DNA of 7,106 nt, taken from the NCBI GenBank assembly GCA_012517645.1, contig JAAYUR010000380.1, forward strand, positions 1 through 7,106. The letters are read 5' to 3'. Below the pieces are notes generated by a model. The model ran no database searches. It saw nothing but the letters and a program-made list of their open reading frames with translations, and had not been told where the DNA came from. This document shows, piece by piece, positions 1 to 5,657 of the stretch; the stretch's first letter is position 1; every line of letters starts with the position of its first letter. Source of the DNA: Treponema sp. (GTDB lineage Bacteria > Spirochaetota > Spirochaetia > Treponematales > UBA12059). The translations under genes were made by a program, and so were the position numbers.

Positions 1-20
1 CAATCGCGGATTTCAAGGTA

Positions 21-53
21 GCTTTTTCAAAACTCCCTGTGTTTTGAAAAAGC
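21..53. repeat. Perfect 13-bp inverted repeat (stem-loop)
   Basis: The arm GCTTTTTCAAAAC (21-33) and its exact reverse complement GTTTTGAAAAAGC (41-53) enclose a 7-base loop. As RNA this gives a 13-bp hairpin on either strand. No T-run follows on the plus strand (CTCAATAAAC comes next), so it is not a textbook Rho-independent terminator, although five T's lie inside the left arm. It could end or stabilise the transcript of a gene left of the window, or be one copy of a dispersed palindrome. The perfection of the arms is seen directly; the role is unknown. Confidence 0.7.
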
Positions 54-140
54 CTCAATAAACAGGTTTGAAGACGACTCGTGGCAATTATCAGGAATTT
101 GGATGGGATGCGGCCGCTGGTCCGGAATCACGTCCGACCT

Positions 141-175
141 GTCCACCGACCACTGTCCACCGGCCACCGTCCACC
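141..175 (+). repeat. Heptamer tandem array upstream of the LysO gene
   Basis: Five consecutive 7-base units read GTCCACC, GACCACT, GTCCACC, GGCCACC, GTCCACC (141-147, 148-154, 155-161, 162-168, 169-175). At a coarser scale this is a 14-bp period, GTCCACCG(A/G)CCAC(T/C), repeated two and a half times. The array ends 14 bases before the chosen start of the exporter gene and occupies the place where its leader should be. It is too short and too degenerate to be a CRISPR or an origin iteron cluster with any confidence. Confidence 0.75.
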
Positions 176-189
176 GCTATACTGCCGCC

Positions 190-1155
190 ATGGACAGCAT
201 CCTTCAAATCCTTGTTCTCACGGCCTTTCTGGCAGGAGGCGCCCTCTGCGTACCATTGAGGCTGTCTCCACCGCCCAAGGTCACGGATATCTTCATCAAG
301 ATCGCCCTTTGGGCCCTGCTCTTCGTCATGGGCTTCCGGACCGGGAACGATCCCGAGGTGGCCTCCCGGATCGGGCAGATCGGCATCGTCGGGGCTGCCG
401 CAGCGGCCGTATCCCTGGCGGGAACCCTGGCCGCGATCCTGGCGGGGTACGCGTTCCTGGGGCTGATCCATAGGGGAGTTCCGAAGACAGGCAGGCGCTC
501 ACTCCCGGAAGACCGAGCCGAAACGGGGAGCGCCCCCGGGTCGGGCTCCCAGCTGCGGACTTCCCTTCTTCTCCTGTCGGTGGTGGCCGCGGGGGGAATC
601 GCGGGGGCGATTCTCCCGCCCCTCGAGGGTATCGACCTCGGGAGGATCACCGGGTGGGTGCTCAACGCCCTGCTGTTCTTCGTCGGAATGCAGTTCGCCC
701 AGTCGGGGATTTCCTTCAAGGCGGTCTTCCTCCGGCCCGACACCCTCATGATCCCCGTCGCCACCGCGGTCGGTTCCATCCTGGGAGGCCTCGTCCTGGG
801 GCCCCTCTTCCGCCTGCCGGCGGGTCATGCCATGTCCCTGACCGCCGGGTTCGGCTGGTATAGCCTATCGGGGGTTTTGATCGCGAACCTCGGGAACCCC
901 GTCCTGGGATCCGCGGCCTTCCTGGCCAACCTCTTCCGGGAGTCCCTGGCTTTTCTGACCATTCCCCTGCTGGCCCGAACGGCCCGGCCCTACCTGGCCA
1001 TCGGGGCAGGGGGGGCCACGGCCATGGACGTGACCCTGCCCCTGATCGAGCAGTGCGTGGGGCCCGAGAGCGTTCCCGCCAGCTTCGCCAGCGGGGCCCT
1101 GCTGTCCCTGTCCGTGCCCGTCCTGGTCCCGTTCCTGTTCGGATTGGGCGGCTAG
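190..1155 (+). CDS. lysO: LysO-family L-lysine exporter
   Basis: This 321-residue protein belongs to the LysO (YbjE, DUF340) family of inner-membrane exporters that expel L-lysine and toxic analogues such as thialysine; the E. coli member has about 300 residues. Nearly all of it is hydrophobic helix, with one polar linker at about residues 94-123 that is longer than I expect for the family. The family signature is clear near the C-terminus: GFGWYSLSG at about 220-228, then a GSAAF...NLFRE segment, then GGATAMDVTLP at about 274-284, followed by a final helix. I chose ATG 190 because the first membrane segment (MDSILQILVLTAFLAGG) starts there, as in the family. An in-frame ATG at 103 has a better AGGA signal but would add 29 polar residues encoded by the tandem array. 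No Shine-Dalgarno is visible before 190. The gene stands alone, convergent with the next one. Confidence 0.9.
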   Translation: MDSILQILVLTAFLAGGALCVPLRLSPPPKVTDIFIKIALWALLFVMGFRTGNDPEVASRIGQIGIVGAAAAAVSLAGTLAAILAGYAFLGLIHRGVPKTGRRSLPEDRAETGSAPGSGSQLRTSLLLLSVVAAGGIAGAILPPLEGIDLGRITGWVLNALLFFVGMQFAQSGISFKAVFLRPDTLMIPVATAVGSILGGLVLGPLFRLPAGHAMSLTAGFGWYSLSGVLIANLGNPVLGSAAFLANLFRESLAFLTIPLLARTARPYLAIGAGGATAMDVTLPLIEQCVGPESVPASFASGALLSLSVPVLVPFLFGLGG

Positions 1156-1163
1156 GCGCGGAC

Positions 1164-1198
1164 GAATCCGCCTTCCTGGACAGTCCGAGGCGGGATTC
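1164..1198. terminator. Possible bidirectional hairpin between convergent genes
   Basis: GAATCCGCCT (1164-1173) is matched by AGGCGGGATTC (1188-1198), an inverted repeat with one extra G in the right arm and a 14-base loop. It lies in the 67-base gap between two converging genes, where a shared terminator is expected. No U-tract follows on either strand, so termination by this hairpin is only plausible. Confidence 0.35.
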
Positions 1199-1222
1199 CC
1201 GGGCTCATGTTCGGTCGGCGGC

Positions 1223-2017
1223 CTATCCCGCCCCCATTCTCCGGAGCTCCGCCTCCACCTGGGCCAAGCGGTCCTGGAGCCGGGCGATGGTGCGCTCGAT
1301 GCGCTCCCGCTCCTTCGCCAGCCGCTCCCCCGGGTCCAGCCCGGGCGGGGCCGTCCGGATCAGGGCCTTCACGGTCTCTGGGCTTTTGCCGGCCCGGAAG
1401 GCCTTCTCCGCGGCGTGGCGCCGGTCCGGATCCTTGATGCCCGCCACCAGCTTCATGGCGTCCCACCCGATTTCGGTGGGAACGTGGTACGAGGCGGCCT
1501 TCATGGCGGCGGTGGCGGTCATCCGGGGCAGCCCGAGAACCCGGTCCACATAATCCTCGAACCGGACCTTGTGGGTTCGGCATAGGCGCTCCGCCTCGAT
1601 CATGAGCCGGCCGAACTCCAGCATGACCCGGCCGTTCTCGGCCACGCAGGCGGTCTTGATCTTCGCCGTCAGCTCCGCGAATTCCGGGGAATCCTCGAAG
1701 ACGTTGCGGTAAAGCCCCAGACCCTCGGCCTTTTCAAGGAGCTCGTGAAATATGGACCAGTACTCGTTGGTATGGGCCCGGCCGGTGTATACGAAGCCCT
1801 TGCGCTCGCAGTGGAGGTGGTGGGCGTATTCGTGGAGAGCCGTGTAGACAAGCTGGAGGTCGTCGTCGAAGTTACGGTTGTGAAGCACGATCTCCCGGGT
1901 GGCGGGCTTGTAGAGCCCGTTCACCAGGGAGCTCTTCTTGCCGGAAAAAACGACGGAGAACTCTGTCTTAGGTTCCTCTACGGTCAGGAGGATTTCCTTG
2001 ACCCGGTCGCTGTTCAT
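1223..2017 (-). CDS. Zinc-metallopeptidase-like protein (HExxH, coiled-coil tail)
   Basis: I do not recognise a named gene. In this 264-residue protein, residues 62-66 read HEYAH (HExxH), and 16 residues later H82-TNEYW resembles the HSxxFW motif that supplies the third zinc ligand in SprT/YgjP-type zincins. The predicted ligands are therefore H62, H66 and H82, with E63 as catalytic base. Residues about 135-222 are helical and contain stretches (LGLPRMTATAAMKA; IGWDAMKLVAGIKDPDRR) that loosely recall the helical linker of ParB-like proteins. Residues about 230-261 (ERLAKERERIERTIARLQD onward) look like a coiled coil. No signal peptide or membrane segment is seen, so it is probably cytoplasmic. 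The start ATG is preceded by a GGGGGG run 7 bases upstream, and a good promoter-like pair lies just beyond. Substrate is unknown. Confidence 0.8.
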   Translation of the reverse strand: MNSDRVKEILLTVEEPKTEFSVVFSGKKSSLVNGLYKPATREIVLHNRNFDDDLQLVYTALHEYAHHLHCERKGFVYTGRAHTNEYWSIFHELLEKAEGLGLYRNVFEDSPEFAELTAKIKTACVAENGRVMLEFGRLMIEAERLCRTHKVRFEDYVDRVLGLPRMTATAAMKAASYHVPTEIGWDAMKLVAGIKDPDRRHAAEKAFRAGKSPETVKALIRTAPPGLDPGERLAKERERIERTIARLQDRLAQVEAELRRMGAG

Positions 2018-2038
2018 GGCCGTACCCCCCGGGCACGG

Positions 2039-2067
2039 ATTCTAGCCGTCCGGCCCTCGGAGGGCAA
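2039..2067 (-). promoter_or_regulatory. Putative sigma70-type promoter with embedded palindrome
   Basis: On the minus strand, TTGCCC (2062-2067) and TAGAAT (2039-2044) are separated by exactly 17 bases and match the -35 and -10 consensus at 4/6 and 5/6 positions. A start near 2031 would leave a leader of about a dozen bases before the metallopeptidase-like gene. The spacer carries a perfect 6+1+6 palindrome, GCCCTC-G-GAGGGC (2053-2065), overlapping the -35 element, which would suit a repressor site. The sequences are seen; promoter and operator function are inferred. Confidence 0.4.
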
Positions 2068-2092
2068 GCCGAGTGAAGCGGTTCATCTGATA

Positions 2093-2219
2093 GATCCAAC
2101 AGGATGGACAAGATGAAGAACAGATGAACAAGATTGGGCTAGAAAAATGTTTTTAATATTAATATCTTGCTAAACTTGTCCTATCTTGTTGATCCTGTTG
2201 GAATTATAGTTCCAAGGCC
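2093..2219. repeat. Imperfect palindromic repeat element B1
   Basis: The left half is a degenerate 9-base tandem (AACAGGATG, GACAAGATG, a two-base-longer unit AAGAACAGATG, AACAAGATT; 2098-2135). The right half carries the complementary text ending ATCCTGTTGGA. TCCAACAGGAT (2095-2105) pairs perfectly with 2192-2202, ACAAGAT (2108-2114) with 2183-2189, and CAAGAT (2129-2134) with 2164-2169, around an AT-rich centre (2141-2165). A small hairpin, TTGGAA/TTCCAA (2198-2203, 2210-2215), sits at its right end, just beyond the glutaredoxin stop codon, and may help end that transcript. It aligns with B2 at both ends in the same orientation. Confidence 0.7.
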
Positions 2220-2446
2220 TATTTCAAGGCCCGCTCCATCTCCGCCGTGTTGAAGCCCAGGATGATCCGGCCGTTCACGTCCAGGACCGGAACGCCCATC
2301 TGTCCGGACTTCCGAACCATCTCCTCGGCCCGACGGGGATCCGCGGCGACGTTGTACTCCTCGAACCGTATATTCCGCTGTCGGAGCCAGTCCTTGGCAA
2401 GGCGGCAGTAGGAGCAACTAGGGGTTGAGTATAGAGTCACAGCCAT
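2219..2446 (-). CDS. Glutaredoxin-like thiol-disulfide protein
   Basis: This 75-residue protein is a single minimal thioredoxin-fold domain of the glutaredoxin/NrdH/YruB-like kind. The redox motif is C11-S-Y-C14 after the first strand (VTLYSTPS), the cis-proline is in G-V-P53-V, and a C-terminal GFN (64-66) matches the Gly-Phe turn of this group. Both cysteines are present, so a dithiol mechanism is expected: reducing protein disulfides, or feeding electrons to a reductase, in the cytoplasm. There is no signal peptide. The start is secure, with AGGAGG exactly 5 bases before ATG. No ribonucleotide reductase is adjacent, so the NrdH role is not supported by context. The gene stands alone between two copies of a palindromic repeat, B1 just downstream and B2 just upstream. 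Confidence 0.9.
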   Translation of the reverse strand: MAVTLYSTPSCSYCRLAKDWLRQRNIRFEEYNVAADPRRAEEMVRKSGQMGVPVLDVNGRIILGFNTAEMERALK

Positions 2447-2465
2447 GGGGGCCTCCTGAAAGTGT

Positions 2466-2504
2466 TTATATATGAAAATTAATATATTGCGGACGCTTCG
2501 TCAA
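2466..2504 (-). promoter_or_regulatory. AT-rich promoter-like region of the glutaredoxin gene
   Basis: On the minus strand TTGACG (2499-2504) matches the -35 consensus at 5/6 positions. It is followed by a sharply AT-rich stretch (2466-2488) that includes several -10-like hexamers (TAATTT at 17 bases spacing, a better TATATA further down but at the wrong distance). The low-GC patch stands out in this GC-rich DNA and lies directly before the ribosome binding site of the gene. The exact -10 cannot be fixed. Confidence 0.35.
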
Positions 2505-2514
2505 GGCCGGTCGG

Positions 2515-2648
2515 GATCCTGCGGGATGGACAGGATGAACAGGCCCGGGTTCGAAGGCAGCAGATTTCAGATCTTCCCTCTCCTTGATCCCATCCTGTTC
2601 ATCCTGTCCTCATCCGGTCGATCCTGTCCTTCTTATGATTCCAAGGCC
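2515..2648. repeat. Imperfect palindromic repeat element B2
   Basis: GGACAGGATGAACAGG (2528-2543) pairs perfectly with CCTGTTCATCCTGTCC (2594-2609), a 16-bp stem around a 50-base centre. The right half is a 9-base tandem: CATCCTGTT, CATCCTGTC, a two-base-longer variant (CTCATCCGGTC) and GATCCTGTC (2591-2628). Both ends align with B1: GATCC, four variable bases, GGATGGACA, one base, GATGAA on the left; GATCCTGT, eleven mostly variable bases, TTCCAAGGCC on the right (2620-2648 against 2191-2219). The element is non-coding on both strands as far as I can judge. Confidence 0.75.
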
Positions 2649-2651
2649 GTC

Positions 2652-2686
2652 CTCTCCGTGTCCTCCGTGATCTCCGTGGTGAGATC
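2652..2686. repeat. 9-bp tandem triplication ending in a hairpin
   Basis: CTCTCCGTG, TCCTCCGTG and ATCTCCGTG (2652-2678) are three adjacent copies of a 9-base unit sharing CTCCGTG. The last unit is the left part of a perfect 6-bp hairpin, GATCTC/GAGATC (2669-2674 and 2681-2686), with a 6-base loop. It lies about 25 bases beyond the potC stop codon, so the hairpin may mark the 3' end of the potABC transcript, although no U-tract follows on the minus strand. Unit sequence differs from B1 and B2. Confidence 0.6.
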
Positions 2687-2710
2687 CGGAAACCCGGCTA
2701 CCGTGCCGCG

Positions 2711-3496
2711 TCACTTTTGGGCTATGTACTTCAGGAAATTCCGCGCCAGGATCGTGATCAGCACGGTCCCCGCGATAAGCACCACCGAAAGGGCGTTGAT
2801 CACCGGGGAGACTCCGAAACGGATCATGGAGTACACGTAGAGGGGCAGGGTGGTGGACCCCGGGCCCGAGACGAAGAAGGTGATGACGAAGTCCTCCAGG
2901 GACAGAGTCACCGCCGTCAGGAAGCCCGAGATGATGCCCGGGACGGACACGGGCAGGATCACCTTCATCAGGGTCTGGCGCTCCGTGGCCCCCAGGTCCC
3001 GGGAGGCCTCGATGATGGAGTAGTCGAACTCGTCCAGCCGGGCCAGGACCATGAGGAAGACGAAGGGCAGGTTGAAGGATGTGTGGGCTATGAAGATCGT
3101 GAACAGCCCCAGCTTCATCTGGAGGCCCGCGAAGAAGATCAGCAGGGACACCCCGATGATGATCTCGGGCATGATGAGAGGAAGGAAGGCGATTGCCTGG
3201 ATGTACTTCTTGAACCGGAACTTGTACCAGTTCACCCCGATGGCCCCCAGGGTGCCCAGGCAGGTGGCGACCGCGGCGCTGGACACGGCTATGATGAGGG
3301 AATTCTCGAAGGCGGTCCAGACGTTCCGCTCCTTGAGGAAGAGCCGTTCGTACCAGACCAGGGAAAATCCCCCCCAGCTCATGCTCTTCGCGGAGTTGAA
3401 GGAGTACACGACCAGCACGACCAGGGGCAGGAAGAGAAATCCCATGGTCAGCAGGAAGACCGTCCGGGAGAACCCCATGCCTTTCACGACCCTCAC
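2711..3496 (-). CDS. potC: Spermidine/putrescine-type ABC transporter permease PotC
   Basis: This inner-membrane permease of 261 residues (E. coli PotC has 264) opens with a membrane segment (about residues 14-33) and an NSAKSMSWGGFSLVWY loop typical of PotC. The cytoplasmic EAA loop that docks on the ATPase reads EASRDLGA at about 163-170, followed by ILPVSVPGI. The C-terminal region contains SLEDFVITFFVSGPG and YSMIRFGVSP, both close to the family pattern. I chose GTG 3496-3494, which overlaps the potB stop as GTGA and has GGAGGG 5 bases upstream; GTG 3487 and ATG 3478 are possible but lack a well-spaced signal. It pairs with PotB and two PotA subunits. Polyamine specificity is family-based and cannot be read from a permease alone. 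Confidence 0.92.
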   Translation of the reverse strand: MRVVKGMGFSRTVFLLTMGFLFLPLVVLVVYSFNSAKSMSWGGFSLVWYERLFLKERNVWTAFENSLIIAVSSAAVATCLGTLGAIGVNWYKFRFKKYIQAIAFLPLIMPEIIIGVSLLIFFAGLQMKLGLFTIFIAHTSFNLPFVFLMVLARLDEFDYSIIEASRDLGATERQTLMKVILPVSVPGIISGFLTAVTLSLEDFVITFFVSGPGSTTLPLYVYSMIRFGVSPVINALSVVLIAGTVLITILARNFLKYIAQK

Positions 3497-4410
3497 GGCG
3501 CCCTCCGTTCCCCGGTGGTCCGGCCGGGATCCTGGGCCTGTGGGGCCTTGCCCTGGAGTTTGAACATGAGCCATAGGCCCAGGGTCGTGACCAGGGTGAT
3601 GACCATGGAGATCGCGGAGGCCAGGGGCCAATTCCTCGTCCGGGTAAGTTCCTCCGCGACGAAGTTGCCCAGCATGTAGGATTCTTTACCCCCCACGAGC
3701 AGGGGGACGGCGTAGGCCCCGAAGGTCGGAATGAAGACGAAGAGCACGGCGGTGATGATGCCCGCCCGGATGTTCGGCAGAAGCACCCGGAAGATCGCTC
3801 CCCGGCGGGTGCATCCCAGGTCCCGGGCCGCCTCCAGAAGGGAGAAGTCGAACTTCTCGATCGTGGAGTACAGGGGCAGGATCGCGTAGGGAAGGTAGGT
3901 ATAGACCAGGACTACGGTGACGGCCACTTGGTTGTATAGGAACTGCACGGGCGAGGCAATCCAGCCCGCCCGGAGGAGCAGGGCGTTCAAGAAGCCGTTG
4001 TTGCCCAGGATGGCGATCCACGCGTATATGCGGATCAGGAAATTGGTCCAGAAGGGGATGATCACCAGCATGAGCAGGAAGGTCTTGTGGTTGGACCGGG
4101 CCATGTAGTATCCGCAGGGCAGTGCGATCAGGATGGCGAGGAGGGTGGTCACCATGGATATACCCAGGGTGTTCAAGGATACCCGGAGGAAAACCGAGTT
4201 GGCCAGGGATCGGTAGGCCTCCAGGGAAAACCGGGGTTCCACCCCGCCGTACAGCCCCTTCTCCAGGAAGCTGTAGGCCACGATGACCAGGAGGGGAGCC
4301 ACGAAGAATACGGTCAGCCAGATTCCCGCGGGACCCGCGTAGACAGGGCCGTAATTTCGGACCCTGCCCGGACCCTTGCTCCGGTGGGACCGGACCGCCA
4401 TGGGCGCCAT
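3493..4410 (-). CDS. potB: Spermidine/putrescine-type ABC transporter permease PotB
   Basis: The product is 305 residues, longer than the 275 of E. coli PotB because of an N-terminal basic stretch and a polar tail (about 288-305, QGKAPQAQDPGRTTGERRA). The first membrane segment is about residues 28-48. The ATPase-docking EAA loop reads EAARDLGC at about 193-200, followed by LLPNIRAGI. FIPTFGAYAVPLLVGG (about 227-242) is typical of PotB. The chosen ATG (4410-4408) shares its A with the potA stop as TGATG, with GGAG 7 bases upstream; a second ATG three codons later is an alternative. The one-base overlap with potA and four-base overlap with potC indicate translational coupling, as expected for subunits made in equal amounts. 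Confidence 0.93.
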   Translation of the reverse strand: MAPMAVRSHRSKGPGRVRNYGPVYAGPAGIWLTVFFVAPLLVIVAYSFLEKGLYGGVEPRFSLEAYRSLANSVFLRVSLNTLGISMVTTLLAILIALPCGYYMARSNHKTFLLMLVIIPFWTNFLIRIYAWIAILGNNGFLNALLLRAGWIASPVQFLYNQVAVTVVLVYTYLPYAILPLYSTIEKFDFSLLEAARDLGCTRRGAIFRVLLPNIRAGIITAVLFVFIPTFGAYAVPLLVGGKESYMLGNFVAEELTRTRNWPLASAISMVITLVTTLGLWLMFKLQGKAPQAQDPGRTTGERRAP

Positions 4411-5516
4411 CAGGAAGCTCCAAGGAGGTAGGCGTCGTCGGCGCTCCAGGAGAGGTAGACCCTGTCCTTCCATTCGATCTCGGGCCCCTCGTCCGACCAG
4501 TTGGAGTGCTGTTTGATCACCTTGAGGATCGTCCCCGACTGGTGCCGCACATAGTACTTGGTGCTCGAGCCGGAATAGATGGGCTCGTCCACGGTGCCTT
4601 CCAGGAAGTTGATGTCCATGCGCTTGGCCGGCGCGGGCCGCTCGGTGTCGATGCGGATCTTCTCGGGCCGCACGACCACGGAGGCCTTGGAACCCGGCGC
4701 AGGGGGCTCGTCCTCGGTCACCAGAATCCGTCCCAGGCCCGGGACGGATACGGCCACCATGGTTCCGTCCACGGACTCCACGGTCCCTTCGAGCATGTTC
4801 GTCTCCCCGATGAACGCGGCCACGAAGCCCGTGGCCGGACTCTCGTAGATCTCGTGGGGGGTTCCGATCTGCAGGACCTGTCCGGCATTCATGACCGCGA
4901 TGCGGTCCGAGACGGACAATGCTTCCTGCTGGTCGTGGGTCACGTAGATGAAGGTGATGCCGATCTTGTCGTGGATGGAGTCCAGCTCGATGAGCATGTG
5001 CTGCCGGAGCTTCGCGTCCAGGGCCGAGAGTGGCTCGTCCAGGAGGAGGACGTTGGGTTCGTTGATCAGGGCCCGGGCGACGGCCACACGTTGTTTCTGG
5101 CCTCCCGAAAGCTGGGCGGGCATCTTTTCCGCGTGGGCGGAAAGCTGGACCAGCTCCAGGTAGTCCCCGACCCGGGAGCGCACCGCTGCGTTGGGCGTCT
5201 TCTTTAAGCGCAGGGGAAAGGCCACGTTCTCGAACACCGTAAGGTGGGGAAAGAGTGCGTAGTTCTGGAACACCGTGTTGACGTGGCGCTCGTTCGGCGG
5301 GAAGTTGAGCACCGAAAACCCGTCCAGGGAGACGTCTCCGCCGTCAGGATCGTCGAATCCGGCTATGATGCGGAGGAGCGTCGTCTTTCCGCAACCCGAA
5401 GGACCCAGGAGCGAGAAGAACTCGCCCTTCCGGATAACCATGCTGACGTCCCGGAGCGCGGTGAAGGCACCGAAGCTCTTGGAAACGCCCTGGATTTGGA
5501 CGTCGCTTCCCTTCAA
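4410..5516 (-). CDS. potA: Spermidine/putrescine-type ABC transporter ATPase PotA
   Basis: This cytoplasmic ATPase powers the importer. Numbering from the chosen start (368 residues; E. coli 378): Walker A GPSGCGKT at 38-45, Q-loop in VFQNYALFPHLT (Q84), ABC signature LSGGQKQRVAVARA at 136-149, Walker B VLLLDEP at 156-162, D-loop SALD, switch histidine in THDQQEA (H194), then a C-terminal TOBE-like regulatory domain from about 240. All catalytic residues are present. The start is uncertain: no ATG or GTG lies between the ABC domain and an ATG at 5669 that would add 51 unfamiliar residues. I prefer TTG 5516-5514, with GGAGGG 12 bases upstream (a long spacing) and a promoter-like pair just before it. 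First gene of potABC. Confidence 0.93.
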   Translation of the reverse strand: MKGSDVQIQGVSKSFGAFTALRDVSMVIRKGEFFSLLGPSGCGKTTLLRIIAGFDDPDGGDVSLDGFSVLNFPPNERHVNTVFQNYALFPHLTVFENVAFPLRLKKTPNAAVRSRVGDYLELVQLSAHAEKMPAQLSGGQKQRVAVARALINEPNVLLLDEPLSALDAKLRQHMLIELDSIHDKIGITFIYVTHDQQEALSVSDRIAVMNAGQVLQIGTPHEIYESPATGFVAAFIGETNMLEGTVESVDGTMVAVSVPGLGRILVTEDEPPAPGSKASVVVRPEKIRIDTERPAPAKRMDINFLEGTVDEPIYSGSSTKYYVRHQSGTILKVIKQHSNWSDEGPEIEWKDRVYLSWSADDAYLLGAS

Positions 5517-5564
5517 TTCGTTTCGTTTCCCTCCGATGTAGCCGGACGATGCGGGGCTGGCTGA

Positions 5565-5593
5565 ATAATGGCGAAGGGGAAGGAAAAATGCAA
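5565..5593 (-). promoter_or_regulatory. Putative promoter of potABC
   Basis: On the minus strand TTGCAT (5588-5593) and CATTAT (5565-5570) are 17 bases apart, matching the -35 and -10 consensus at 3/6 and 4/6 positions. Transcription would start near 5557, giving a leader of about 40 bases to the TTG start of potA and including its GGAGGG. The pair is weak by consensus, but its position agrees with the short form of PotA and with the later start of the divergent gene. Confidence 0.35.
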
Positions 5594-5657
5594 CATCCCG
5601 GAGGCAAGTTTTCGAATACCGCAAGCGTCCGAGCCCGTTCCGGGCGGTGTGGAGGGT

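Noticed and set aside
103..189. ATG 103 as the start of the LysO protein
   Set aside because: It adds 29 polar residues encoded by a tandem array before the first membrane segment, unlike the family; kept only as an alternative because its AGGA signal is better.
2219..2446. Assignment of the glutaredoxin-like gene as nrdH
   Set aside because: There is no ribonucleotide reductase gene alongside, and the motif CSYC does not decide between NrdH, YruB-like and other small glutaredoxins.
2093..2648. Classical composite transposon around the glutaredoxin gene
   Set aside because: No transposase, no sharp terminal repeats of insertion-sequence length and no target-site duplication are visible; only a non-autonomous element remains possible.
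141..2678. CRISPR array
   Set aside because: The repeats are 7-9 bases with no unique spacers between them and no cas genes nearby.
2717..3679. Long plus-strand open frame opposite potC (320 codons)
   Set aside because: Its product is a composition-driven Asp/Glu/Gly/His-rich string antisense to a clear PotC frame; it is a GC-rich shadow.
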